From assembly GCA_944363525.1 (NCBI GenBank), contig CALVUF010000009.1, forward strand, positions 1-55,337: a stretch of DNA of 55,337 nucleotides, written 5' to 3'. Made by a program: the position numbers and the translations under genes. Source of the stretch: an uncultured Bacilli bacterium (GTDB lineage: Bacteria; Bacillota_I; Bacilli_A; RFN20; CAG-826). Position 1 is the stretch's first letter, and each line of letters begins with the position of its first letter. Shown in pieces: positions 42,980-50,271 of the stretch. The notes under the pieces were generated by a model. It worked only from the letters and a program-made list of their open reading frames with translations, did no database searches and was not told the origin of the DNA.

Positions 42980-44344
42980 ATGGAAAGAAACGCTTTATTC
43001 GAGTCGCCGCGCATCGGTCGACTCTTCTTCAAAATCGCCATCCCCGGCTCGATCGGGATGTTGGCTTCGGCCATTTATCAGTTAGTCGATGGTATGTTCA
43101 TCAACTTATTCTTAGGCGAGTTGGCTTTTACCGCGGTCAACTTGGCTTTCCCTTTCGTCATCGCCGCCTATGCCGTCTCCGATTTGGTCGGGGTCGGTTC
43201 TTCGGTCGTCATCTCGATCCGCTTAGGGCAAAAACGGAATGAGGATGCCAATAAGATATTCTCTTCGGCCGTCTTGATAATCTTGTTAGCCGACACCTTG
43301 ATGATGGCTTTTCTCTTCCTCCTTTGCCGTTTCGTCTTTAGTTGGTTAGGGGCGGAGCCGGCGGTCGCCGAACTAGCCTTTCAATATTGCATTCCTTATT
43401 TTGCCTTCCTCCCTTTATCGGGCTTCCTCTTCTCTTTCGATAACTTCCTTCGGATATCGGGGAAGGTGAAGTACTCGATGGTGGTCAATATCCTCTCTTC
43501 CTTCGCCGTCATTGGTTTGGAAGCTTGCTTCTTGGGGGCGTTCAAGTTGCCAATCTGGGGCGCGTCCTTGGCCACCTGCATCTCCTTTGGCATCTTCACC
43601 TTGGTCTCGATCTATCCTTTCGTCCGCGGGAAGTGCTTGCTTAAGTTCACCAAGCCCCATCTTAGCCGGGAGGAGTTCGCCTTCATCCTTAAGTCGGGGG
43701 CCCCGGCTTTCTTATCGAATTTAGCCGGGAGGTTGACCGCGATCGTCTTGAATAAACTTTTATTGGATCAAGGAGGCAATGCCGCCGTCTCGGTCTATGG
43801 GGCGCTTATGTATATCGACGGATTCGTCTATCCCCTTCTCTATGGGATGACCGATTCCTTGCAGCCGGCCCTTGGCTATAACCATGGGGCGGGGCGAAGC
43901 GACCGGGTGAAGAAGCTGCAAAATTACGTCTTTGCTTCCTCTTTCATCCTTTGCTTCCTCGTCTTCCTTTGCTTTACGACCATGCCGGGTTATATCACGT
44001 ATCCTTTCTTATCCAATGCCGATGAGGCGACTTTAGAATTGGCTAAGCAAGCGGCCTTCATTTTCGGCTTCCTCTATTTGGTTCGGAGCTTCCCTTACGC
44101 CATCTCCAATCTCTTCCAAGCTATCGGCCGCCCTTTGCCCTCGATCATCATGACCTTCTGCCTTTCCCTCGTCTTCCCTTTACTCCTCTGCGGGGCTTTC
44201 TATTTCCTCGGCCTAACCGGCATTTGGCTCAATAGCCCAGTTACTTACCTATTAGGCTCGATCCTTGTCTTTGCCTTCTTCTATTTCTTTTTGCTCCGAG
44301 GCAAAGAGGGTACAATCGAGTCTAAGGAGAAAGACGCGGAATGA
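42980..44344 (+). CDS. MATE-family multidrug/metabolite exporter
   Basis: The start is ATG 42980 with GGAGG 6 nt upstream. The 454-residue protein has 12 membrane helices in two homologous halves: IAIPGSIGMLASAIYQLVDG with FINLFLGELAFTAVN opens the first, and LKSGAPAFLSNLAGRLTAIV the second. These match the NorM/DinF-type MATE fold, which exports cationic compounds using Na+ or H+. The leader ORF and hairpin upstream suggest induction. The stop overlaps gpsA by 4 nt. Confidence 0.9.
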   Translation: MERNALFESPRIGRLFFKIAIPGSIGMLASAIYQLVDGMFINLFLGELAFTAVNLAFPFVIAAYAVSDLVGVGSSVVISIRLGQKRNEDANKIFSSAVLIILLADTLMMAFLFLLCRFVFSWLGAEPAVAELAFQYCIPYFAFLPLSGFLFSFDNFLRISGKVKYSMVVNILSSFAVIGLEACFLGAFKLPIWGASLATCISFGIFTLVSIYPFVRGKCLLKFTKPHLSREEFAFILKSGAPAFLSNLAGRLTAIVLNKLLLDQGGNAAVSVYGALMYIDGFVYPLLYGMTDSLQPALGYNHGAGRSDRVKKLQNYVFASSFILCFLVFLCFTTMPGYITYPFLSNADEATLELAKQAAFIFGFLYLVRSFPYAISNLFQAIGRPLPSIIMTFCLSLVFPLLLCGAFYFLGLTGIWLNSPVTYLLGSILVFAFFYFFLLRGKEGTIESKEKDAE

Positions 44345-45303
44345 AAGTACTCTTCATCGGGGCCGGACGCTGGGGCTTGGCCTTAGCTTCGGTTTTAGGG
44401 AATAACGGCCATGAGGTCTTATTGTTAAGTCGGGACATTGAAGAAGGGGAAGCTTTAAATAAGACTGGCATCCATCCTTTCTTCCCGGATTATAAGTTTC
44501 CTTCAAGCGTCAAGACGACTTCCGATGAAGCGGAGGCGGCCGCCTATTCGGAGGTGGCGGTCCTCTCGCTTCCGGTCCAAGTGAGCTTCGATTACCTTGC
44601 AAAACGCCCTTCTTTAATTGAAAACAAGCAAGTCTTATTAACCGGCAAAGGGATGGTGGGGGAGAAGATCTTAACCGAAGTCTTAGCCCCTTTGATCGAT
44701 ATATCTCAACTCGCCGTCTTAAGCGGTCCTTCGTTTGCTAGCGAAGTCATCAAAAAGAAACCGACCTGTGTGAGCATCGGGGCGAAGGGAGAAAAACTCG
44801 CCATCTTCTTCCAAGAACTTTTCTCCTGTTCTTACTTCCGAAGCTATGTGTCCCTCGATTTATCCGGGCTCGAGTTATGCGGGGCGCTAAAAAACGTCTA
44901 TGCCCTCGGGGCCGGGATGATCGATAAGGTGGTCGATTCGGCCAATACCAGGGCTGCCTATTTGACTAGGGCCCTCCATGAATTATCGCGTCTGGTCTTA
45001 GCGCGTGGCGGGGAACGCTCAACGGTCTATGGCTTATCGGGGGTCGGCGATCTTTTCATGACCTGCACTTCCCCTTTGTCCCGTAATTATCAATTTGGCT
45101 ATCACTTCGGGGAAAAGGGCTATCAGACCAACGGGGTGGCCGAAGGGGTCTATACCCTCGATTCGCTTATTTCCTCGATCCCCAATCTAAAGGAAATCCT
45201 CCCCATCGCCTATACGATTGGCGAAGTGGTGGAAGGACGGCTCAACTTCCAAGAAGCCATCGAGGCTTTGATGGGGCGGAAGCTTAAGAAGGAAATCGAT
45301 TAG
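44341..45303 (+). CDS. gpsA: Glycerol-3-phosphate dehydrogenase [NAD(P)+]
   Basis: The 320-residue protein has an N-terminal Rossmann motif FIGAGRWGLALASVLGNNGH, then SLPVQ, LTGKGM, and LSGPSFASEVIKKKPT. The catalytic-domain ELCGALKNVYALGAGMIDK includes the active-site Lys. GLSGVGDLFMTCTSPLSRNY (Asp and Arg contacts) and the C-terminal NGVAEGVYT complete it. It makes sn-glycerol 3-phosphate for phospholipid synthesis. Coupling to the MATE exporter gene (ATGA overlap) appears to be positional only. Its stop overlaps that of the convergent DUF1893 gene. Confidence 0.95.
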   Translation: MKVLFIGAGRWGLALASVLGNNGHEVLLLSRDIEEGEALNKTGIHPFFPDYKFPSSVKTTSDEAEAAAYSEVAVLSLPVQVSFDYLAKRPSLIENKQVLLTGKGMVGEKILTEVLAPLIDISQLAVLSGPSFASEVIKKKPTCVSIGAKGEKLAIFFQELFSCSYFRSYVSLDLSGLELCGALKNVYALGAGMIDKVVDSANTRAAYLTRALHELSRLVLARGGERSTVYGLSGVGDLFMTCTSPLSRNYQFGYHFGEKGYQTNGVAEGVYTLDSLISSIPNLKEILPIAYTIGEVVEGRLNFQEAIEALMGRKLKKEID

Positions 45304-45692
45304 ATAAGGCCCATGGCTTGAGCTTGCTTTTTGACCGCTTCGGCGATGGCAACGGGCTCCTTTTCGTTTAAGCAGGTCTTTTCCATTGGACAGAGGTCGG
45401 TTTGGGCCCGATTCATTATTTTTTCGGTTAAGACCTCGTAACGGACCTGGATCCCGTTTTCTTCTAATAATTGCTTGGCTCCGAAGCTTAAAAGGTGGGC
45501 GGTTACTTCCTTGATCCCGCCTAAAACGCAGAGTGCGGCCGCCGCCTTGCCGATGACCTTATCGTAGAGGCTTGCCCCCTTCATCGATTCCACGTTAAAG
45601 AGGTATATATTGAGTAAGGGCCCAATCCCCCTTCCTCTCTTCTCAATCGTTCGCCCATCGGGGCGGAGCAAAGTCAAATGATCCAATTCCAT
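45300..45692 (-). CDS. DUF1893 domain protein
   Basis: I set the start at ATG 45692 because TTGCAC-17-CATATT lies exactly 6 nt before it; GTG 45698 would fall directly on the -10. The roughly 130-residue protein is alpha/beta: SLYDKVIGKAAAALCVLGG is the family signature, with HLLSFGAKQLLEENGIQVRY following. Cysteines near the C-terminus (LCPMEKTCL) could bind metal or form a redox pair. The biochemical function of DUF1893 is unknown. It diverges from the tRNA-Ala operon, sharing overlapping -35 elements. Confidence 0.8.
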   Translation of the reverse strand: MELDHLTLLRPDGRTIEKRGRGIGPLLNIYLFNVESMKGASLYDKVIGKAAAALCVLGGIKEVTAHLLSFGAKQLLEENGIQVRYEVLTEKIMNRAQTDLCPMEKTCLNEKEPVAIAEAVKKQAQAMGLI

Positions 45693-45698
45693 GGGCAC

Positions 45699-45727
45699 AA
45701 TATGAACCGAAAATATTTGTTGTGCAA
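45699..45727 (-). promoter_or_regulatory. Promoter TTGCAC-17-CATATT of the DUF1893 gene
   Basis: On the minus strand the -35 is at 45722-45727 and the -10 at 45699-45704, with a spacer of 17 and ATG after 6 nt. The -35 overlaps that of the divergent tRNA promoter (45720-45725). Confidence 0.6.
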
Positions 45728-45769
45728 GCGAAGAAAGAAAGCATATAATAGCCGAGCCGCGATAGCGGC
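45720..45769 (+). promoter_or_regulatory. tRNA operon promoter and leader hairpin (Ala-Met)
   Basis: TTGTGC (45720-45725), an 18-bp spacer and TATAAT (45744-45749) are followed by AGCCGA and the hairpin GCCGC-GATA-GCGGC (45756-45769). The same arrangement recurs at 47327-47352, so the hairpin would form at the very 5' end of both tRNA precursors. Confidence 0.75.
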
Positions 45770-45784
45770 GAACCTGTTGGGTAC

Positions 45785-45860
45785 GGGACTTTAGCTCAGT
45801 TGGGAGAGCGCGTGCTTTGCAAGCATGAGGTCGTCGGTTCGAGCCCGATAAGTTCCACCA
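45785..45860 (+). tRNA. tRNA-Ala (TGC)
   Basis: The acceptor stem is GGGACTT/AAGTTCC (one G-T pair), D-loop TAGCTCAGTTGGGAGAGC, anticodon loop TTTGCAA with TGC, T-loop GGTTCGAGCC, and CCA is encoded. It is 76 nt long. Confidence 0.93.
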
Positions 45861-45865
45861 GAAAT

Positions 45866-45942
45866 GGCTGTGTAGCCCAGTTGGTTAGAGCAACCGGCTC
45901 ATACCCGGTATGTCGAGGGTTCGAGTCCCCCCACAGCCACCA
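45866..45942 (+). tRNA. tRNA-Met (CAT), elongator type
   Basis: The acceptor stem is GGCTGTG/CACAGCC, anticodon stem ACCGG/CCGGT with loop CTCATAC (CAT), T-arm GGGTTCGAGTCCC, and CCA is encoded. The paired first base and overall similarity to E. coli elongator tRNA-Met argue against the initiator; a tRNA-Ile(CAT) cannot be excluded but is less likely with a tRNA-Ile(TAT) nearby. Confidence 0.88.
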
Positions 45943-45952
45943 TTGATAATCG

Positions 45953-45974
45953 ATGCCCTTCGGGGCATTTTTTT
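45953..45974 (+). terminator. Terminator of the Ala-Met tRNA operon
   Basis: ATGCCC-TTCG-GGGCAT with a UUCG-type loop is followed by seven T. It ends 6 nt before the 3' end of the convergent membrane protein gene. Confidence 0.92.
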
Positions 45975-45979
45975 CGTCT

Positions 45980-46570
45980 TTATTTCTTCCTCGGTTCGAT
46001 GATTCGAACCGTTTGGGGATTGGCTTTCTTTTCGTCTTCGGCAAGGATTCCGGCCCCGATGATATCGGCTAGATAGATGAATTGGCTGATGGCGACCCCG
46101 AGGTAGATGATTTTCCTTGTCTTGAAGAAGCGATCGATCGTGTAAACGATGTTTGGCGTCCCTTCGATGAGCAGGAAGAGATAAGTGGTGCTTAGCGAGA
46201 CCGCCCAGACGACGGGGGCGACGAGGATTAAGAAGACATTGAGGGTCCCGAGCCAGAAGACGGCCCAGAAGAGGAAGTTGACGATGAAGAATGGCATTAA
46301 TCCAAGCTTCATCCGGAAACTCATCGCCGAGGGGAAGCGCGGGGTCATCTCGCCTTTAAGCTGAATCGCGAAGACGAGGTTAAGGAAACCGAGAATCAAA
46401 ACCAAACCGATGATGGCTAGGGCGCAGAGCAAGAGACCTTGAAGGATGGCGGTGCTTTGCTCGCTTTCCTCCGGGTTTAGTCCGGCGTAGGCTAAAACCG
46501 CGATTAGCAACGCAGCATAGACATAAAGGAAGGCAAAATTGAGCCAGGAAATCGCTTTGATTCGTTTCAT
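45980..46570 (-). CDS. Four-TM membrane protein of unknown function
   Basis: The 196-residue protein has membrane helices at about 10-30, 45-70, 92-115 and 118-140, with a possible fifth near 155-175 and a basic/acidic C-terminal tail ending RIIEPRKK. No family was recognised. Its ATG follows GGGGGTAAGCTAA, a poor ribosome site, and a hairpin (46584-46600) lies in its 5' region. The 3' end abuts the tRNA terminator. Confidence 0.65.
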   Translation of the reverse strand: MKRIKAISWLNFAFLYVYAALLIAVLAYAGLNPEESEQSTAILQGLLLCALAIIGLVLILGFLNLVFAIQLKGEMTPRFPSAMSFRMKLGLMPFFIVNFLFWAVFWLGTLNVFLILVAPVVWAVSLSTTYLFLLIEGTPNIVYTIDRFFKTRKIIYLGVAISQFIYLADIIGAGILAEDEKKANPQTVRIIEPRKK

Positions 46571-46583
46571 TTAGCTTACCCCC

Positions 46584-46603
46584 ACGAGGCTGGGCCTCGT
46601 TTT
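46584..46603 (+). terminator. Hairpin with T-run (terminator-like)
   Basis: ACGAGGC-TGG-GCCTCGT followed by TTTT. Read rightward it looks like a terminator between the two divergent genes; read leftward it is a 5' leader hairpin of the membrane protein gene at 46570. Which applies is unclear. Confidence 0.5.
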
Positions 46604-46710
46604 CATGAACGGCTTTGGTTTATCGACCTGATTATCTTAGGAGGGACCTCCCCTTTTTTCAATCGCCATTCCCTATTCAGGCCGAAAGCCAAATAGGCTA
46701 GGATAAATCC

Positions 46711-47274
46711 ATGGGTAAGAAACTGGAGGAGATGAGCTTAGAGTCATTATGGCATCTTTTCCCGATTGAGCTTGTCCCTCATCAAGATGAATGGGAGACG
46801 AACTATCAGAAAGAGGCGGCTTTTCTTCGTTCCCATTTGCCTTCATCGGCTCGGATCAGCCATATCGGTAGCACCGCCATCCCCGACATCAGGGCCAAAG
46901 ACATTGTCGATATCCTGCTAGAGACAAAGGATGAGGACTGCGCCATCTGCTTAAAAGCCATCCCCTCGCTAGGATATTTGTTGATGAACGAATCCCCTTC
47001 CAGAGCTTCCTTCAACAAAGGCTATACTGAAGATGGGTACAAACCGCCGGTGTTCCATCTGCATTTAAGACGGTGGGGCGATAACGATGAACTCTACTTC
47101 CGGGACTATATATTGGAACATCCTCTAGTGGCCAAAGAGTACGAACAATTAAAACTTCGTCTGGCTGAGCCTTTTCGTTATAACCGGGATGGCTATACCG
47201 AGGCGAAGGGCGAGTTCGTGAAAAGAATTACCGAGTTAGCCAAGAAAGAATACGGCCCTCGCTATGCCAAATAG
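46711..47274 (+). CDS. GrpB-family protein (UPF0157, nucleotidyltransferase fold)
   Basis: The 187-residue protein is full length for the family. It shows LVPHQDEWETNYQKEAAFL, the conserved SHIGSTAIPDIRAKDIVDIL near residue 51, FHLHLRR near residue 115 and LFRDYI-like YFRDYILEHP. GrpB proteins carry a minimal nucleotidyltransferase fold; their substrate is unknown. TAGGAT (46699-46704) ends 6 nt before the ATG and no ribosome site is visible, so the mRNA is probably leaderless. Confidence 0.88.
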   Translation: MGKKLEEMSLESLWHLFPIELVPHQDEWETNYQKEAAFLRSHLPSSARISHIGSTAIPDIRAKDIVDILLETKDEDCAICLKAIPSLGYLLMNESPSRASFNKGYTEDGYKPPVFHLHLRRWGDNDELYFRDYILEHPLVAKEYEQLKLRLAEPFRYNRDGYTEAKGEFVKRITELAKKEYGPRYAK

Positions 47275-47326
47275 GCGATTTCCCTTGGTTGAGCGCCGCT
47301 TTCCTTTAACTTCCCATCGGGATATG

Positions 47327-47352
47327 TATAATAGACGAGCCGCTTTAGCGGC
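47327..47352 (+). promoter_or_regulatory. tRNA operon -10 and leader hairpin (Ile-Ser)
   Basis: TATAAT (47327-47332), then AGACGA, then GCCGC-TTTA-GCGGC (47339-47352). The layout is the same base for base spacing as at 45744-45769. The tRNA begins 3 nt after the hairpin. A TTAACT upstream (47306-47311) is a poor -35 at 15 bp. Confidence 0.7.
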
Positions 47353-47354
47353 CT

Positions 47355-47431
47355 GGTCCATTAGCTCAGCCGGTTAGAGCGAGCGCCTTATAAGCGCTAG
47401 GTCCGGTGTTCAAGCCACCGATGGACCACCA
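47355..47431 (+). tRNA. tRNA-Ile (TAT)
   Basis: The acceptor stem is GGTCCAT/ATGGACC, D-arm GCTCAGCCGGTTAGAGC, anticodon stem AGCGC/GCGCT with loop CTTATAA giving anticodon TAT, T-arm CGGTGTTCAAGCCACCG, and CCA is encoded. It would read ATA codons directly, in place of the lysidine-modified tRNA-Ile(CAT) used by most bacteria. Confidence 0.9.
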
Positions 47432-47437
47432 ATAGAC

Positions 47438-47529
47438 GGAGGCGTACCCAAGCGGCTGAAGGGGTCGGTCTTGAAAACCGATAGTGGGGTTCCACCCCAG
47501 CCAGAGTTCGAATCTCTGCGCCTCCGCCA
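47438..47529 (+). tRNA. tRNA-Ser (TGA)
   Basis: The acceptor stem is GGAGGCG/CGCCTCC with discriminator G, anticodon loop CTTGAAA (TGA), a long variable arm (TGGGGTTCCACCCCA) typical of tRNA-Ser, and encoded CCA. It is 92 nt long. Confidence 0.93.
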
Positions 47530-47541
47530 TCAAGCTAGCAT

Positions 47542-47573
47542 AGGATTGATACGAAGCGTGTCAGTCCTTTTTT
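47542..47573 (+). terminator. Terminator of the Ile-Ser tRNA operon
   Basis: AGGATTGATACG-AAG-CGTGTCAGTCCT, a 12-bp stem with two G-T pairs, is followed by TTTTTTCTTT. A near copy of this hairpin and its flanks occurs at 51906-51932. Confidence 0.9.
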
Positions 47574-47867
47574 CTTTGTTTCCCGATGAAATTGGCCTTT
47601 TTGGCCATTGACACGCCGTTTTCGGCAAGATGATTTTAGTTAGGCCAGTTCTTTGGAATGGCGAAATCCCCCCACGATGAAACCCCCAACACGATTTGAC
47701 CGTGGTTCGAGCCCTCACCGCACGATTATTTGGGGATGGATGATTATAGTAAGTTTTGTAAGATGCGTTGTTTTCTGCTGGGATAGGAAGCTGACTGATA
47801 TTTCGTAATTTCAGGATGCTTCTTCAAGTTGAAGGAAGAACAAGAAGGGTTGCATAATGCCCATGTG

Positions 47868-47895
47868 TATAATATGCAAAATCTTATACTATAAT
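47868..47895 (+). promoter_or_regulatory. Two TATAAT boxes upstream of the restriction gene
   Basis: TATAAT at 47868-47873 and again at 47890-47895, about 95-120 nt before the GTG start of the endonuclease gene. No good -35 is seen. Apart from these, 47574-47987 holds no gene I can support; it is AT-rich toward its right end. Confidence 0.4.
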
Positions 47896-47987
47896 AATTA
47901 AACCGGAATGATGCTGCTTGTTCATCGATAGCAAGAGCGTATCCTTAAGCTGCATTGTTCTACAAAAATATTTGTTAGGTAAAACTT

Positions 47988-48890
47988 GTGAAAAACAAAG
48001 AAATCGAGGATATATTAGCTGTCGCAAATAAACAACTCGGTTCACTCACCGGGAAGTCTTTAGATTTGATTGAAGTTTCAAAAGCAAAATCCGTGGAATA
48101 TGGGGCTGAATTGGCTAAAGTCATTTCGAAATTGTCACCCCTTTTAGGAAACTTAATTGAATACTCAACGATTGATGCTCTAAACAAAGTTGGCTGGCAT
48201 CACAATGGGCGTTGGATAAGACAAGACCCTGGATTTCCAGATGCTCAGTTTTCCTCTGACCAGGAAGGTATCAAGCCTGGCATCGAAATTAAAGCTTGGT
48301 TTCCTTTTTCGACGGAAATGACCGCCAGATTCAGAGATAGTCAGAAGATTTTTAGAAACAATCACATTGAGGTAGCCATTATTGTTTGGGTTCCCGAAAA
48401 AATTTTGTGGGGAAAGCCAAGAATCATTGATTCCCTTATTGTTCGTGCTTCAACGGTAGCAAAAGCAAGAGATGACCATTATTTTGACCCTCCTAACTAT
48501 TTAGTGCTAGAACCGGAAGACACTTCGGAAAGAACTGCTAATCTTAGGCAAACTAATACCAATGGTTATGTTTACCAACGAGATAAAGGAAGATTCGAGG
48601 AAGCCGTTGCAGAAGCACACAAGCTTGGGCTTTATAAAGGTAAATACTCATCCACCCCTTTCTTTCAAGACAAAATTCGAGTTCTATTCAATAAATTTCC
48701 TTATCGACTAGACACCAATTATGCAAAGATTGATCGAATTGAGCACCCAGAGATAGAAAATTTTAAGGAAAAAATCAATTCGACTTATTATTTAGGGAAG
48801 ACCATTCGCGAATGGACGAAGGGACTCTTTGGAAAAGAAGCCAGTTATGATGTCCTTACCTATTTGTTTAATTCGTTCGATTCTGACTAA
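47988..48890 (+). CDS. Type II restriction endonuclease (PD-(D/E)XK)
   Basis: The start is GTG 47988. The 300-residue protein has a helical N-domain and the nuclease core: Asp85 in GFPDAQF, then Glu100 and Lys102 in GIEIKAWF, with a conserved basic stretch after it (TARFRDSQKIFRNNHIEVAI). A DNA-methyltransferase gene is convergent and overlaps by 4 nt, which supports the restriction role. Recognition sequence unknown. Codon use is AT-rich (many AAA, ATT, GAA) compared with the GC-rich neighbours, a sign of transfer. Confidence 0.83.
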   Translation: MKNKEIEDILAVANKQLGSLTGKSLDLIEVSKAKSVEYGAELAKVISKLSPLLGNLIEYSTIDALNKVGWHHNGRWIRQDPGFPDAQFSSDQEGIKPGIEIKAWFPFSTEMTARFRDSQKIFRNNHIEVAIIVWVPEKILWGKPRIIDSLIVRASTVAKARDDHYFDPPNYLVLEPEDTSERTANLRQTNTNGYVYQRDKGRFEEAVAEAHKLGLYKGKYSSTPFFQDKIRVLFNKFPYRLDTNYAKIDRIEHPEIENFKEKINSTYYLGKTIREWTKGLFGKEASYDVLTYLFNSFDSD

Positions 48891-49858
48891 CGCAGTCTTG
48901 ACATTTCTTCATTAAGCCGTTTTTCGGCTATATCGAAAATTGATTTGTTAACTTCTGCGGTGTAGCAATCCCGCTTTAGACGATGACAGGCAATAGCTGT
49001 TGTTGCAAGTCCTGCAAAAGGATCCCAAACTACATCGCCAGATTCGCTTGAAACTTCAATGAGCATTTCAATAAGAGAAAGAGGTTTCTGGTTTAAGTGG
49101 ACCGATTTCGTTCCTGATTTGAGACGCTCACCATTCATTAATTGTGATTGCTGCCAAACGTTAGTCCAGCCAAATGGGCACTTAAAAACGGGTCGTAGTT
49201 GATTCCATTCATCTTCCGTGACTGGCGAAACTCCATTAAGGCTGAAATATGGGCGACCTTCACTTTTGCCGTGCTCGTTGGCATATTGGACAATCTTCAT
49301 AAAATTTTGGGTGGTAGGCATATACCATAAGCGCTTTTCTTTTGTGAAATATTTGCGTGTTGCGGCATCTTTAACTCCGCACGCTTCATTGGTCAGCCGA
49401 AAGGAGAGTCCGGTCCTTTTCCACTCAGAAATTAGCCAATTCATCATTGTGTCCGATTCATTATTCGCTGTTTTGAAAGTCGGCTTTAAGACGTATTGGA
49501 CACAAACTTCAGTGACAATTGGAAATTTTGATAGAGTCTTCGTATTCACATTGCCGGCCACGTGAGATTTCCCTTTGTCCCAAATACAGCAACATTTATA
49601 TTCCCATCCGTACTTTTCTAAAACGGGATGGACTAACGCCCATCCTATTTCAGTATTCCAAAACCAAAGAGTAGTTCTAGGCGTGCAATTCAACGTCATA
49701 TTTTTTATGTGATTATCGTAGAATCTCGGTAGCTCAGACGGAGAAAAAGGATCGCCAGGGAAACCGCCGACGCCATAAGGGCCATCCATTATTATTGCTG
49801 TTGGAGATGGCCACTTGGAATATAAATTTAAGGAATCTTCGTTTAAAAACGAAATCAT
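48887..49858 (-). CDS. DNA methyltransferase (beta-class N4-cytosine/N6-adenine)
   Basis: The 323-residue protein has motif IV MDGPYGVGG near residues 24-32 (Gly replaces the first Pro of DPPY) and motif I WDPFAGLATTAIA near the C-terminus, with a middle target-recognition region. The order IV, TRD, I is the beta class. A typical HLNQKPLSLIEMLIE helix precedes motif I. It protects the host from the adjacent endonuclease. The start has AGAGG upstream and the gene is AT-rich like its partner. Confidence 0.88.
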   Translation of the reverse strand: MISFLNEDSLNLYSKWPSPTAIIMDGPYGVGGFPGDPFSPSELPRFYDNHIKNMTLNCTPRTTLWFWNTEIGWALVHPVLEKYGWEYKCCCIWDKGKSHVAGNVNTKTLSKFPIVTEVCVQYVLKPTFKTANNESDTMMNWLISEWKRTGLSFRLTNEACGVKDAATRKYFTKEKRLWYMPTTQNFMKIVQYANEHGKSEGRPYFSLNGVSPVTEDEWNQLRPVFKCPFGWTNVWQQSQLMNGERLKSGTKSVHLNQKPLSLIEMLIEVSSESGDVVWDPFAGLATTAIACHRLKRDCYTAEVNKSIFDIAEKRLNEEMSRLR

Positions 49859-49995
49859 AATCTAACCTCTTAACATTTATACCATAAAATCGAAGAAATA
49901 GCAGGATTTATCTTGAATAGTACTGTCTTCGCAAACCATCGGATTTATTCATTTTTACTTCAAAAATATACCATGCAGAAATGCTGGAGTAATAG

Positions 49996-50175
49996 AAACC
50001 CCAGCGGAAGCGAATCGAGTCCTTCCTCGGCGGAATGAGAAGGTCGCCCAAGACGATTGACAGATGAGGCGAGGGCATATGGCTGCTGGCCGTGGATGCG
50101 GTGAGGATACGCGGAGACGGGATGGCCGAGTTCGTCTTCAGGGACGGGACAACCGTGGCCGAGAAACTGGGATAG
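49996..50175 (+). pseudogene. C-terminal remnant of a serine recombinase
   Basis: One reading frame gives KPQRKRIESFLGGMRRSPKT, a TGA at 50065-50067, then EGIWLLAVDAVRIRGDG and FVFRDGTTVAEKLG before TAG at 50173-50175. The pattern 'basic RI..FL helix, then ELW..lVd.V.v..DG...F.FrDGt' is how large serine recombinases end. Only about 55 codons remain and a stop interrupts them. The segment is GC-rich between AT-rich neighbours. The assignment is from pattern recognition and moderate at best. Confidence 0.5.
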
Positions 50176-50235
50176 AAATCCGTTGCAGAACGCCGACATC
50201 GGGATTTTTTGGGACTCCGTTGGGGACCTCTTTTT

Positions 50236-50265
50236 TTGCATTGCGAAGAAGGCGAATGATAAAAT
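50236..50265 (+). promoter_or_regulatory. Promoter TTGCAT-18-TAAAAT of the transglutaminase-like gene
   Basis: The -35 is at 50236-50241 and the -10 at 50260-50265, followed by ATG after exactly 6 nt with no ribosome site: a leaderless arrangement. Confidence 0.6.
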
Positions 50266-50271
50266 AAACTT

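Noticed and set aside
47690..47725. tRNA 3'-end fragment or attachment site (GGTTCGAGCC motif)
   Set aside because: The bases around the T-loop-like motif do not pair, and no acceptor stem can be built. A shared 12-nt CACCGCACGATT near 50890 is too short to call an att site.
50064..50267. 67-codon Arg-rich frame upstream of the transglutaminase-like gene
   Set aside because: Its composition is unnatural and it is out of frame with the recombinase remnant, which explains the sequence better.
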